A DNA stretch of 64,000 bases from contig CP064979.1 in assembly GCA_016699575.1 (NCBI GenBank), positions 4,340,001-4,404,000 of the forward strand, in the 5' to 3' direction. Position numbers and translations under genes: made by a program. Shown here one piece after another: positions 25,686 through 34,619 of this stretch. How positions within the stretch are numbered: the stretch's first letter is position 1; every line of letters begins with the position of its first letter. The stretch is from Flavobacteriales bacterium. Lineage in GTDB: Bacteria; Bacteroidota; Bacteroidia; Flavobacteriales_F; PHOS-HE28. The notes under the pieces are model-generated. The model did not search any database. It was not told the origin of the DNA and worked only from the letters and a program-made list of their open reading frames with translations.

Positions 25686-26326
25686 TCATGACGCTGTCCA
25701 TGAAGCCGTAGAGGTTGTAACTGTCCACGCCGCTGGTATGGGTGAGCAGGTGCGTGAGGGTGATAGCCTGCAGGTCGTAGCCATCGCTGGCGAAGAAGGC
25801 GCGCGTGCGGTCGGTGAGCAGCGGACCCACCGGCTGGTCGATGGTCAGTTTGCCCTCTTCCACGAGGCGCAGGATGGTGGCGGAGACGTAGGTCTTGATG
25901 TTGCTGGCGATGAGGAAGGGTGCCTCCGGATGCAGGGCTTCTCCCCCTTTCGCGGATCGGCCGCTGGCGCCGCTCCAGGCGATGCCGCGGTCCGGTGCTT
26001 CCACGTGCAGCATGAGCCCCACCATGGTGGTGTCGGTGCGGTAAACAGAATCCAGCACGGCCTGCGCGCGATGCTGGAAGGTTTGTGCGCTGGCGCTGGT
26101 GGCCAGGCCGATGAACAGGAAGAATGCGGAACGCAGGGAGGGTGAACGCATGAGGGCGGTGGGTGTGGGCGGAGGTCTGGAGTTCTTGTGGATGGCATGA
26201 CTTGTCCCGCATCAGCGGGATCCGCAGTAACGAGAGGCGGCAGTGCTGTTGCGAACGACCTGCGAGGAACACCCGTTTTGCGAACGCGGACGCGTGGGGC
26301 CATCGGCTCCTAACAGGCGCCTTCGG

Positions 26327-27403
26327 TCATTCGACCAGGATCATGCCCTCGACCGATCCATTGACGATCCTCCACAACCCCGCACCACCACCGACCCAGA
26401 TGGCCCCTGCCCGATCCTCCACGATGAATTGCACATGGCCGAACGGAACGCCATCGGCCAACTGGACCTCGGTGAACGTGGTTCCATCGAAGACGCAGAG
26501 GCCACCTCTACCGCTCCCGATCCACAACTTCCCGGTGGCGTCCTGGAGCAGGGCATGGATGCTCGGGTCACACAGGCCGTCCGCGGTGGAATAGGTGGTG
26601 AAGACGCCCTCCTTGTACATGGTCAATCCACTGGCCCGGTTGCCGTTGAACCCGAACCAGACGGTGCCGCTCCGATCGGTGTATATCGTACGGACCATAT
26701 CCTCGCTCAAACCATCCTTCACCAGGAACTGCGTGAAGCTCCCATCGGCGTAGCGCATGGCACCACCGTGGGTCATGGAGGCGAACCACAGGTGTCCGTT
26801 CTGGTCCGCTTCGATGCACGGGATCCAGTTGTAGGTGCGGCCGTCCGATTGTTTTGTTCCGATCTCCGTGAGGTATGACGCGAACGCTTTTCCGCTGTAC
26901 CGATAGGCCCCACCTCCGGCGGTCCCGATCCAGAGGTCGCCGTTCGTATCCATTTCCAAGGCATGCACGGCATTGGGATCGATCATCGGATACATCTCAT
27001 CGAGCCATCCACCGGTGGTGTCCTTGAAGGGCAAGGGGATGGCTGTGAATGCGCGCCCATCGTACCGGCACAGGCCCTTTGCGGTGCCGAACCAGAGCGC
27101 TCCGTCCTGGTCCTGGACGATGTCATGCACCTTCGCGTTGCACAGGCCGTCCCGCGTGGTCAGTTGGTTGAATGCGCTGCCGTCGTAGCGGAACACGCCG
27201 GAACCGAACGTCCCGAACCAGAGGATGCCATCCCTATCCAATAGACCGCTCGCGAACCCGTGCTTGGAGGTGATGTCCTTGGCCGCTTCGGTGCGTGGCG
27301 TATCCGACCCTGGAAGGCCTTGTTCACCCACCTGTTGTTCCGGACGATCCTGTGCCGTGCAGGAAACGATGATCAAGGCTGTGGCGAGCACGGTGTAGCG
27401 CAT
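26327..27403 (-). CDS. Propeller-repeat lipoprotein
   Basis: 358 residues. The start at 27403 gives MRYTVLATALIIVSC, a signal peptide with lipobox Cys15. The rest is about seven two-component-regulator propeller repeats (GILWFGTFGSGVFRYDG, GALWFGTAKGLCRYDG, GAIWVGGGAGLW). Unlike the sensor at 5501-8623 it has no membrane helix, kinase or cyclase after the propeller, so it is a stand-alone envelope propeller, perhaps a ligand-binding partner. The upstream in-frame codons lack any signal. Confidence 0.8.
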   Translation of the reverse strand: MRYTVLATALIIVSCTAQDRPEQQVGEQGLPGSDTPRTEAAKDITSKHGFASGLLDRDGILWFGTFGSGVFRYDGSAFNQLTTRDGLCNAKVHDIVQDQDGALWFGTAKGLCRYDGRAFTAIPLPFKDTTGGWLDEMYPMIDPNAVHALEMDTNGDLWIGTAGGGAYRYSGKAFASYLTEIGTKQSDGRTYNWIPCIEADQNGHLWFASMTHGGAMRYADGSFTQFLVKDGLSEDMVRTIYTDRSGTVWFGFNGNRASGLTMYKEGVFTTYSTADGLCDPSIHALLQDATGKLWIGSGRGGLCVFDGTTFTEVQLADGVPFGHVQFIVEDRAGAIWVGGGAGLWRIVNGSVEGMILVE

Positions 27404-27479
27404 GATGGCATGGGTGTGGGCGAAGGTCAGCACTTTTCGCGGAGGCGCGGGTTTCGGCGCTTGGTGGACGGACCACTGG

Positions 27480-27560
27480 AAGTCGGCCCCGCATTTCGCG
27501 AGAGGGATGGCTCGACTGCGCTCGGCACGCCACGCTCAGCGGAAAGCCCTACGGGGAGCC
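27480..27560. repeat. Interspersed repeat, reverse copy
   Basis: On the minus strand it reads GTAGGGCTTTCCGCT, an inserted GAGCGTGGCGTGCCGAGCGC segment, then ATCCCTCTCGCGAAATGC. The outer parts match the dispersed repeat at 16991-17077/18338-18366 and 20366-20397. The remainder of the 27404-27616 spacer shows nothing else. Confidence 0.6.
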
Positions 27561-27616
27561 TGCCTGCGATGCAGGTCTTCGAGCCGGCACGCCCCCATCA
27601 TCCAACAACCACTGCC

Positions 27617-28603
27617 CTACTCCCCCGCCATCGCCGCACGGAAGAACATCATCACATCCTTGTAGATCATGCGATCGGTGGCGTGCCCGATACCCGGATA
27701 GGTGCGGAAGCTGGCGTTCACCTTGTGCTGTACGTACACGTTGCGACATTGTGTCCAGCGGTCGGCGATGGGGCGGCCGATGGCAGAGTGCACCACCTGC
27801 TGTTCCTGCCGCGAATAGGCATCGTCGAAGAGCACGGCATCGTTGTCGTCCAACGCGCCCAGGTAGAGCAGTTGCGGCACACGCTTGAAGGCGGCGGTAT
27901 CCGGCGCAGCGCCGAAGAGTTGTTCAGCATCGTGCGTGCCCAACGGATAGTCCAAGGCAATGCCGTTGAGCGAATCCACGGGCAGGATGGCGAGACCGTT
28001 GATGCCGCCACAGGCCATGGCCGCCACGCGTTCGGGATGCAGCAACGTGAAGCGGTTGGCGAAGGTGCCGCTGGCGGAGAATCCGTTCAGGAGCACCTTG
28101 TCGTGCACCTCATAACCGAGCGCCTTCAGCCGGGGCCGTGCATGCTCCATCATGGCGATGAGCTGCAGGTCGAGCCGCCGCATGGCACCCGTGTCGAGCA
28201 GGGCCACGTCGCGGTCCAGCGCGTGGGTATAGTACTGCCAGGCGGTTTGCGGGCGCGGGAAGGCGGGCATGAGGAAGGGCACCTTCAGCCCCCAACTGAG
28301 GCTGTTGCCCAGCGATGCGTTGGTGACCTGCTCAGCGGCGGCGCGCACGTGGTAGGCCAGCGTGTCGTTGGTGCCGGTGTTGTTGGTTTCCACCAGCAGG
28401 TGCTGCGGGCCGCTCACCGTGCCTTCAGGTATGTAGAGGTAGTACGGGAAGTGGAAGCCCGCGGCGGTGTCGGCGTCGATGAGGAGGAGCGTGTCGTGCG
28501 CGAGGGTGTCGCGCTGCTCCGCAACCGGTTCTGCATGCGGCGCTGGGCCACGACCACAGGCAAGGAAAGTCGCGAGCACGAGGAAGAGGGCGGCATACTT
28601 CAT
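27617..28603 (-). CDS. Alpha/beta-hydrolase lipoprotein (esterase-like)
   Basis: 328 residues. MKYAALFLVLATFLAC is a signal peptide with lipobox, giving an envelope lipoprotein. The nucleophile elbow is GFSASG, a later LGALDDNDAV supplies a candidate Asp and GIGHATD the His, so a full Ser-Asp-His triad is visible. An N-terminal beta region (FPYYLYIPEG) fits the esterase/PHB-depolymerase-like group. The substrate is unknown. TATTTTCAA ends 3 nt before the ATG, again a near-leaderless arrangement. Confidence 0.75.
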   Translation of the reverse strand: MKYAALFLVLATFLACGRGPAPHAEPVAEQRDTLAHDTLLLIDADTAAGFHFPYYLYIPEGTVSGPQHLLVETNNTGTNDTLAYHVRAAAEQVTNASLGNSLSWGLKVPFLMPAFPRPQTAWQYYTHALDRDVALLDTGAMRRLDLQLIAMMEHARPRLKALGYEVHDKVLLNGFSASGTFANRFTLLHPERVAAMACGGINGLAILPVDSLNGIALDYPLGTHDAEQLFGAAPDTAAFKRVPQLLYLGALDDNDAVLFDDAYSRQEQQVVHSAIGRPIADRWTQCRNVYVQHKVNASFRTYPGIGHATDRMIYKDVMMFFRAAMAGE

Positions 28604-28606
28604 GGG

Positions 28607-28615
28607 TTGAAAATA
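28607..28615 (-). promoter_or_regulatory. -7 promoter element (TATTTTCAA)
   Basis: Minus strand, 3 nt before the ATG of the esterase-like lipoprotein gene; A replaces G at the eighth base. Confidence 0.45.
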
Positions 28616-28671
28616 GGCGGCAGTCCGACCAGTGGATGGTGAATGGCGGCTAGCAGATGGTGGATCCACCC

Positions 28672-28720
28672 ATTCACCAACCCCCATTCACCATTCACCA
28701 TTCACCCGCATTCGCATTCA
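28672..28720. repeat. Short tandem repeat (CATTCAC units)
   Basis: Several CATTCACC units in a row, with inverted ATGGTGAATGG at 28634, can form a weak hairpin. Simple-sequence spacer between divergent genes. Confidence 0.6.
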
Positions 28721-28756
28721 CTCGTCGCGGCTTGGCCTGCCCCGGTCTCCGAGCCG

Positions 28757-28812
28757 TGGTGCAGGCGAAGGGCAAGGGGGAAATGGCGATGTGCTTCGTT
28801 CGGAGCGATTGA
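28757..28812 (+). pseudogene. 3' scar of a lost cyclase gene
   Basis: Encodes VVQAKGKGEMAMCFVRSD-stop in frame. It is nearly the same, at nucleotide level too (GTGCAGGCGAAGGGCAAGGG), as the last 20 codons of the cyclase gene ending at 30774. It stands 37 bp before that gene's start. A tandem second cyclase was probably deleted down to this tail. Confidence 0.7.
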
Positions 28813-28848
28813 ATAAGTTCGAGCATCCACCACCCACGTCCTCCCGCC

Positions 28849-30774
28849 ATGCCAAAGCCATACCTGCACGCCCTTCTCATATGCCTGCCGCTTGCGGCAA
28901 CAGCCGGTCCATCCGCCGACTCACTCCGGCAGGTCCTCGCACGGACCGGTCAGGACACGGCGCGCGTACATGTCCTGAACACGCTGGCGCAGACGTATAC
29001 CGATACCCGTCCGGACAGCGCGGTCAGCTATGGGACGCAAGCCTTGGAACTGGCCCAGCAACTGGCATTCGAACCCGGTGTTGCCGAAGCCCTGCGCATC
29101 ATCGGCATCGGCCACATGCGACAGCAGGAGTACGGCATTGCCACCAGCCATCTTCAACGTGCGCTGGCGCTCTGGACCTCCTTGGGCGATGCGGAGAAGC
29201 AGCGGCGGACCCACTTCGCACTGGCCCATATCGCGGAGCAACAGAGCGACTTCCCGGAAGCGCTCAAGCAATACCTCACCAGCTTGAAGTTCGCGGAGCA
29301 GTTGGGGGACAGCGCGGCGGTGGTGGACATGCGCATGAACATCGGCGTGGTGTACTCACATATGGGGGAGCATGCGAAAGCCATCGCCCTACTGGAGCAG
29401 GTGCTGCATGCCCATGAGCGCACAGGGGACAGCCTGGGCATTGCCAAGGCATGCAACAACCTGGGCAATACGCTGGACGACGAAGGCCGCTCCGATGAAG
29501 CGCGGACCTACCTCAACAGGGCGGTGGCCTTGGCGCGCGCCTTGGGTCATCCGATGGGTGAGGCCATCACCCTCGGCTCCCTTGCCAACCACTACCAGCG
29601 CATGGAGCAGTTCGATACGGCTCTGGTCTACAACGAGCGCATCCTGGTCCTCCTCGGGCAGCTCGGCGACCCGTTCAGACTTGCGGCGGCCTCCATCAAC
29701 ACGGGCGAGATCCTCACCCGGCTCGAACGCTACGACGAAGCGGAGGAGTACCTCAACAAGGGCATCGAATACGCGCGGTCGGTGGGCGCGAAGCAATGGC
29801 TGTCCAATGCGCATGCCGGCCTGTACGACATCGCCAATGCGCAGGGCGACGTTGCCGAGGCCCTGGAACAATTCAAGATCCATATCGCCTACCAGGACAG
29901 CATCACCAACGAGGCGAACACCCGCAAGACCGTGCAGGTGCAGATGCAGTACGACTTCGACAAGAAGGAGGCCGCCACGCAGGCCGAGCAGGAGAAGAAG
30001 GACCAGCGCCAACGCCTGGTGCGCAATACCATCGGAGGCGGGCTCGCCTTCGCACTGCTCTTCCTCGGCGTGGTGTGGCGTCAGCGCAACAAGATCAATG
30101 CGGCGCGCAAACGCAGCGATGAACTGCTGTTGAACATCCTGCCGGAAGAGGTCGCGGAAGAGCTGAAAGCGAAAGGCTCAGCCGAAGCCGTGCACATCGA
30201 CCAGGTCACCGTGCTCTTCACCGACTTCAAGGGCTTCACCGCGATGAGCGAGACGCTGAGCCCACAGGAACTGGTGCGCGATCTGAACGAGTGTTTCAGC
30301 GCGTTCGATCACATCACCGCCAAATACGGCATCGAGAAGATCAAGACCATCGGCGATGCGTACATGGCCGCTGGAGGATTACCAACTCCGAACACTACCC
30401 ACGCCACGGATGTGATCAACGCCGCACTGGAGATGCGCGATTTCATCGCCGAAGGAAAGGCAAGGAAGATCGCCGCAGGCCTCCCCTACTTCGAGATCCG
30501 CATCGGTGTGCATACCGGACCGGTGGTCGCAGGCATCGTTGGCGTGAAGAAGTTCCAGTACGACATCTGGGGCGATACGGTGAACACGGCGAGCCGCATG
30601 GAGAGCAGCGGTGAAGTGGGGCAAGTGAACATCAGCGAGGCGACGTATGCGCTGGTTCGCGAACAGGCGGGACGCCTGTTCGACTTCACTCCGCGCGGCA
30701 AAGTGCAGGCGAAGGGCAAGGGGGAGATGGAGATGTACTTCGTCGGGCGAAGCTCCGAAGAAGCGAAGGCGTGA
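28849..30774 (+). CDS. TPR-sensor class III adenylate cyclase
   Basis: 641 residues: signal peptide (about 1-19), eight or so TPRs (40-360), a charged coiled coil, one membrane helix (about 393-413, NTIGGGLAFALLFLGVVW), a linker (DELLLNILPEEVAEELKAKG) and a class III cyclase domain from 450. All catalytic residues are present: metal Asp459 and Asp503, adenine-specific Lys497 and Asp572, Asn579 and Arg583. It should convert ATP to cAMP in the cytoplasm in response to something bound by periplasmic TPRs. The catalytic half is close to that of the cyclase at 5501-8623, so the two are paralogues with swapped sensors. Confidence 0.92.
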   Translation: MPKPYLHALLICLPLAATAGPSADSLRQVLARTGQDTARVHVLNTLAQTYTDTRPDSAVSYGTQALELAQQLAFEPGVAEALRIIGIGHMRQQEYGIATSHLQRALALWTSLGDAEKQRRTHFALAHIAEQQSDFPEALKQYLTSLKFAEQLGDSAAVVDMRMNIGVVYSHMGEHAKAIALLEQVLHAHERTGDSLGIAKACNNLGNTLDDEGRSDEARTYLNRAVALARALGHPMGEAITLGSLANHYQRMEQFDTALVYNERILVLLGQLGDPFRLAAASINTGEILTRLERYDEAEEYLNKGIEYARSVGAKQWLSNAHAGLYDIANAQGDVAEALEQFKIHIAYQDSITNEANTRKTVQVQMQYDFDKKEAATQAEQEKKDQRQRLVRNTIGGGLAFALLFLGVVWRQRNKINAARKRSDELLLNILPEEVAEELKAKGSAEAVHIDQVTVLFTDFKGFTAMSETLSPQELVRDLNECFSAFDHITAKYGIEKIKTIGDAYMAAGGLPTPNTTHATDVINAALEMRDFIAEGKARKIAAGLPYFEIRIGVHTGPVVAGIVGVKKFQYDIWGDTVNTASRMESSGEVGQVNISEATYALVREQAGRLFDFTPRGKVQAKGKGEMEMYFVGRSSEEAKA

Positions 30775-30880
30775 CTTCGTTCACCCGGCCAGAACCCGCG
30801 CATCGCGATGGCCGATGCTGGCCGGCTGGTGCACCGCCCGGCCCCGGGATCTCTTGACTGGAGCGTTCCGACCTCGCCGA

Positions 30881-31069
30881 TCACACCACTGCCACGTGCC
30901 TCGCCAACGTTTTGAAGCGCACCCCGTTGGCCTGCACCACGGTGATGGTGAGGTGGCCGGTCTTGCTTACGTTGAGGTCGCGAACAACGCCGCGCTTGTT
31001 CTTGTGCGTGCCGGCCACCACCACGCAGGTGTCGCCGTCCTTCAGTTGCTTGGTTTTGGCAGTGGGCAT
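30881..31069 (-). CDS. Small KOW-motif protein, 62 aa
   Basis: DGDTCVVVAGTHKNKRGVVRD is a KOW motif like that of ribosomal protein L24 and NusG, i.e. an RNA- or ribosome-binding loop. Basic, no membrane helix. At 62 residues it is about half the size of L24 and not in a ribosomal operon, so it is an orphan KOW protein. The ATG at 31069 is used; the frame runs 23 codons further upstream but those overlap a TTATTTCGG promoter-like element. Confidence 0.7.
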   Translation of the reverse strand: MPTAKTKQLKDGDTCVVVAGTHKNKRGVVRDLNVSKTGHLTITVVQANGVRFKTLARHVAVV

Positions 31070-31180
31070 GGTGCGCGAGTGATGGTCCGAAATAATGCGG
31101 CCCGCTTCACCCTTGAGCCCTGTACACGTCGCACGCATTTCCGTTATCCATGGGTTGGGCCGGTGCGGGGGTGAAGGAAA

Positions 31181-31639
31181 TCACACCAACGGCAGTTCCA
31201 TGTAGATGTCTGCGCGGGCATATGCCTGCGAGGGCAAGGGCAATTCGCGGAAGCCGAGCGTGCGGTAAAGCGCAATGGCGGTGGCTGCACCAGCGCGGTT
31301 GCTGTAGAGCATGAGCGTGTGCCCGCCCTGCTGCCGGGCCCGTTCGATGATGGCCTCGCACAGCACGCGGCCGTAGCCCCTGCCCTTCCACGCATCGTCC
31401 ACGGCCATCTTCACCATTTGGTACACACCGGGTTTGCTGAAGAGCAGCGCGCAGGTGCCCACCACCGCATCGCCTTCCATGGCCAGTATGATGCATCCGC
31501 CGGGCGCGATGATGTTCTCCTGCGGATGGTCCAGCACTTCCAGGTCCACATCCTCCACCACGAAGCTCTTGGCGATCCAAGCCACATTGATGCGTTTCCA
31601 GTCCGACTGGTACTGCGGCGCGTAAGTGATGATGCGCAT
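31181..31639 (-). CDS. GNAT-family N-acetyltransferase
   Basis: 152 residues. The acetyl-CoA loop is visible as KGRGYGRVLCEAIIERA, preceded by VYQMVKMAVD and followed by ALYRTLGFREL, the three conserved GNAT segments. Transfers an acetyl group from acetyl-CoA to an amine; the substrate cannot be deduced. A GACCTTCG element ends 4 nt before the start codon. Confidence 0.88.
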   Translation of the reverse strand: MRIITYAPQYQSDWKRINVAWIAKSFVVEDVDLEVLDHPQENIIAPGGCIILAMEGDAVVGTCALLFSKPGVYQMVKMAVDDAWKGRGYGRVLCEAIIERARQQGGHTLMLYSNRAGAATAIALYRTLGFRELPLPSQAYARADIYMELPLV

Positions 31640-31770
31640 GGTGCGAAGGTCGGTTGCCCGTGGCCTTCCCGTTCATGCTGAGCTGACCGTGGGGTCCGCG
31701 CGCCTGCCGCTTCGTCCGCCCACCTGCCCGTTCCGTCAGCGGCGACCCTCGTCGCCATGAGGCACCAGGT

Positions 31771-31778
31771 CACATTCG
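31771..31778 (+). promoter_or_regulatory. -7-like element (CACATTCG)
   Basis: 4 nt before the start of the Cys-rich secreted protein gene; C variant at the first base. Confidence 0.45.
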
Positions 31779-31782
31779 CACC

Positions 31783-33642
31783 ATGTTGCGCGCACGGTTG
31801 TCGGTAGGGGTATTGGCTTTCGTCGGGGCCATCCTCTTGCCGGGCGTGGCAGGGGCCCAGTGCACCAACTACATCATCGAAATGCCCGACGGCGCCGGCG
31901 ACACGGAGATCAGCTGGTCGCTGGTTGACCAGAACGGGGTAACGTGGGTCACCGGCGGAGCACCTTTCGGACCTGCGACTTACTGCCTGCCCGATGGCTG
32001 CTACACACTGCTGATGTTCGATAGCGGCGGCGACGGCTGGGACGGGCTCGATTGGGACATTGAAGCGGAGGACGGTGGCTGGGACGACCACACCACGTTG
32101 AACAACGGATCGCAGGATTTCGAGCAATTCGAGATGGGCGACGATGCCGATTGTGACCCGGGGGGCGGCGGCAACTGTAGCGGGGGGCAGAACCCGTATT
32201 ACATCAACAGCGACCCGGGGCTGAACCCGCTGCAAATGACATGGACGCTGGCCTTGAACGGCGTGGTCATTAGCAGTGGTGGGTCTAACACGAACGACAC
32301 TCTTTGTCTAGACCCGACGTGCCTTGTCCTGGTCATGAACGACTCGGGCAACAATGGCTGGCAAGGCGGCAGCATTACCATCACCGACGAGAACGGCGCC
32401 ATGGTGTACACCGGCACGTTGGCCGCAGGTGCCACGTTGACAGTGAACATCCCCATCGATGGGGGCAGTTGCAGCAATCCGGGCGGTGGTGGTCCCGGCG
32501 GCGGCGGCGGGGGTCCAGTGCCCGGTACGGGGCCGGGCGGCGGTTGCAGCAATCTTCCGCCCGGAGGCGATTGCGCCACGGCCGGTTGCGCCTGTGATCC
32601 GTTCACCTTCAACATCACCCCCAGCGGCTTCGGCAATGTGAACGAAGTACCCCCTGCCGGTTCCGTGAGCAACCCGTCGTTCTTCAGCGGTGGACCCTGG
32701 GGCGGTACCTCGCCGTTCGGCTGTCTGCTGGCGGGCGAGCTCAACAGCACATGGATCCTCTTCACCGTGGGCAGCTCAGGCTCGCTGTCCTTCAGTTTCG
32801 GCGCGGGCGGCGGGCAAGCCGGCTTCTACGATTGGGCCATGTGGCCCTTCACCGGTGCATCGAGCTGCAGCGCCATTGCCACGAACACGTTGCCGCCTGT
32901 CCGCTGCGTGTGGAACGCCACTTCGGTCGGCGGCACGGGCTTGGCCAATCCGCCGCCGCCCGGTGGAAGTCCCGGCAACTTCGCGCCACCCTTGGCGGTA
33001 ACCGCCGGGCAGCAGTTCATCATCTGCTTCAGCAATTGGAGCTTCATCAACACGAGCGTCAGCCTCGATTTCTTCGGCACGGCCGGCATCCAGTGCGGCC
33101 CAACGGTGCTGCCCGTTGAACTGCTTGCCTTCGATGCGGTGAACGATGGGCCTTCCGTCCTCACCACCTGGTCCACCGCCACGGAAACCGGAAGCGACCA
33201 CTTCGATGTGGAACGCAGCGCCACCGGCGAGCAATGGTCGCGTGTGGGCCGTGTGACTGCCACCGGCAACAGCCAGGTTCTGTCGAACTATGCCTTGGTC
33301 GATCACGCACCGCTGGAGGGATGGAGCTATTACCGTTTGAAGGAATTCGATGCCGCAGGGCATGCCGTGGTCACGTCAACTGCAGTGGTGCAACGGGGCA
33401 GTGGTGGCGAACTGCACGCCTGGCCAATGCCCTGCAACGGCAAGTTCCTGGTGGAAGGACTAGCGGGCGATCCGTTGCTGGTGGATGCCACCGGTAGGCA
33501 AGTGCCGGTACAGTGGGAACGCTCCTCGCCACATGGACCGGTGTCCGTGAGCATGCTCCGGCCAGCCACCGGGCTCTACACTCTGATGGATGCCGACGCG
33601 GTGGCGCGCTCACTGCGCATCGTGGTTTCCGACGTGCAGTAG
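31783..33642 (+). CDS. Secreted Cys/Gly-rich protein with T9SS-like tail
   Basis: 619 residues with a signal peptide (about 1-25, ending GVAGAQ). Two related beta domains (YCLPDGCYTLLMFDSGGDGW near 68-90 and LCLDPTCLVLVMNDSGNNGW near 172-195) are joined to a Gly/Pro linker (GGGGPGGGGGGPVPGTGPGG). A further beta domain with the CHU-like GTSPFGCLLAGELNSTWILF segment follows. The end contains LPVELLAFDAV, the usual lead-in to a T9SS sorting domain, and a short tail (LRPATGLYTLMDADA). Exported, probably surface-attached. The start is 4 nt after a -7-like element. Confidence 0.8.
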   Translation: MLRARLSVGVLAFVGAILLPGVAGAQCTNYIIEMPDGAGDTEISWSLVDQNGVTWVTGGAPFGPATYCLPDGCYTLLMFDSGGDGWDGLDWDIEAEDGGWDDHTTLNNGSQDFEQFEMGDDADCDPGGGGNCSGGQNPYYINSDPGLNPLQMTWTLALNGVVISSGGSNTNDTLCLDPTCLVLVMNDSGNNGWQGGSITITDENGAMVYTGTLAAGATLTVNIPIDGGSCSNPGGGGPGGGGGGPVPGTGPGGGCSNLPPGGDCATAGCACDPFTFNITPSGFGNVNEVPPAGSVSNPSFFSGGPWGGTSPFGCLLAGELNSTWILFTVGSSGSLSFSFGAGGGQAGFYDWAMWPFTGASSCSAIATNTLPPVRCVWNATSVGGTGLANPPPPGGSPGNFAPPLAVTAGQQFIICFSNWSFINTSVSLDFFGTAGIQCGPTVLPVELLAFDAVNDGPSVLTTWSTATETGSDHFDVERSATGEQWSRVGRVTATGNSQVLSNYALVDHAPLEGWSYYRLKEFDAAGHAVVTSTAVVQRGSGGELHAWPMPCNGKFLVEGLAGDPLLVDATGRQVPVQWERSSPHGPVSVSMLRPATGLYTLMDADAVARSLRIVVSDVQ

Positions 33643-33654
33643 GGCGCGCAGCGT

Positions 33655-33987
33655 TCAACCCCGTTTGCTCTTCTTCTTCTTCGGGAACGGCAGCACTGCC
33701 GCCATGCGCAGCAACGTTTCCACCAGCACGCGCGGCGCTGCAATGGCATTTTCCGGCACGAGGTAGTAGTTCTTCGCACCTGGGAATGGCGGCGCAAGCT
33801 CACAGGTGCGTTCCAACGCCTTGCTCTCCAGCATCACCTTCAAGTAGAGCTGATCGTCGCAGATGAGGCCCACCACCTTGCCATCCGTGTACAGGGCAAA
33901 CTCGCCGAACATGGGGAAAACACTGAAGCGACCGGGGTGGCCGAGCTGGGCGAGGATGAAGGCGGCGGTGTCCTTGCGAGTGGCCAT
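33655..33987 (-). CDS. TfoX N-terminal domain protein
   Basis: 110 residues. MFGEFALYTDGKVVGLICDD and KNYYLVPENA are the signature strands of the TfoX/Sxy N-terminal domain, known from a competence regulator but common as a stand-alone protein of unknown role. The C-terminal domain is absent, as is usual in Bacteroidota. It ends in a Lys-rich tail. CACATTTGG is 16 nt upstream of the ATG. Confidence 0.85.
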   Translation of the reverse strand: MATRKDTAAFILAQLGHPGRFSVFPMFGEFALYTDGKVVGLICDDQLYLKVMLESKALERTCELAPPFPGAKNYYLVPENAIAAPRVLVETLLRMAAVLPFPKKKKSKRG

Positions 33988-34003
33988 GGACCGGTTGGTT
34001 GTG

Positions 34004-34012
34004 CCAAATGTG
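34004..34012 (-). promoter_or_regulatory. -7-like element (CACATTTGG)
   Basis: Minus strand, 16 nt before the TfoX-N gene; faces a TTTGATTTG-like element for the divergent gene at 34078. Confidence 0.45.
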
Positions 34013-34077
34013 CACCGTGTCCCGATCGCTTTGTTTGTGCATCGGACGATTTGATTTGTGGGACCAACACCAGCACC

Positions 34078-34578
34078 ATGGACCTATTGCACCACATGAC
34101 GGAGTACTACAAGGGAGAACGCCTCGGCGCCATCTGCTACACGGTGGGCGGCATTGTGTTCCTGTTGCTCGCCTTCGCCATCTGGAAAGTCGCGGAGCCG
34201 GGCACCATCACGCGTGGCATGCTCATCCCTGTGGCCGTGGTCGGGATCCTGGGCACAGTCGCCGGGCCGCTCCTGTTGCGCAGCAATAACCAACGACTTG
34301 AAGACTTCGCCAAGGAGATCGGAACGGACCGTGCCGCATTCCTGGCCAAAGAAGTTCCGCGAATGGCGGGTGTGCACCGCACTTGGTTACCGCTCAAGAT
34401 CGCATGGACGGTGCTGATCGCAGCCGGAGTGGTGCTGGCCTTCGTTGGTGGCACACCCATCTGGAAGGGCGTCGGGCTGGGCCTGCTGCTGATCGGCGCG
34501 GTGGGCCACACCGTGGACGGCATTGCCAGCGAGCGCAGCAGGATCTATGTGGAGCAACTGGCCAGTACCGCGGGATAG
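34078..34578 (+). CDS. Small multi-pass membrane protein, 166 aa
   Basis: The ATG at 34078 is chosen (a frame 47 codons longer has no support and covers the divergent promoter). Four hydrophobic helices at about residues 22-40, 48-68, 108-128 and 132-150, with a soluble loop (RLEDFAKEIGTDRAAFLAKE) between the second and third. No family is recognised; the pattern suggests a small integral inner-membrane protein. It is followed after 41 bp by a DUF1801 gene on the same strand. Confidence 0.65.
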   Translation: MDLLHHMTEYYKGERLGAICYTVGGIVFLLLAFAIWKVAEPGTITRGMLIPVAVVGILGTVAGPLLLRSNNQRLEDFAKEIGTDRAAFLAKEVPRMAGVHRTWLPLKIAWTVLIAAGVVLAFVGGTPIWKGVGLGLLLIGAVGHTVDGIASERSRIYVEQLASTAG

Positions 34579-34619
34579 CGCATCCGGCACGACCCGCGAC
34601 ATCCTTCAATACCAGCACC

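Larger units (their letters stand above)
24095..26151 (-). pseudogene. Serine hydrolase (beta-lactamase family) broken by RAYT insertions
   Basis: Three pieces of one gene in order. 26151 to about 25685: signal peptide, SxxK motif (IASNIKTY) and LTHLLTHTSGVDSYN. About 24600-24345: SFGAFMRSSIFEPLGIQHTR through VVSSTRAL, then a frameshift stop. About 24345-24095: DGTSSGYGHDFF, a TGA where Trp is expected (EASE-stop-VIYH), then HTSGWRGYFCFML and KTVIVLSNN. Roughly 1.1 kb of RAYT fragments separate the first two pieces. Homologues are penicillin-binding-type serine hydrolases; this copy is dead. Confidence 0.8.
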
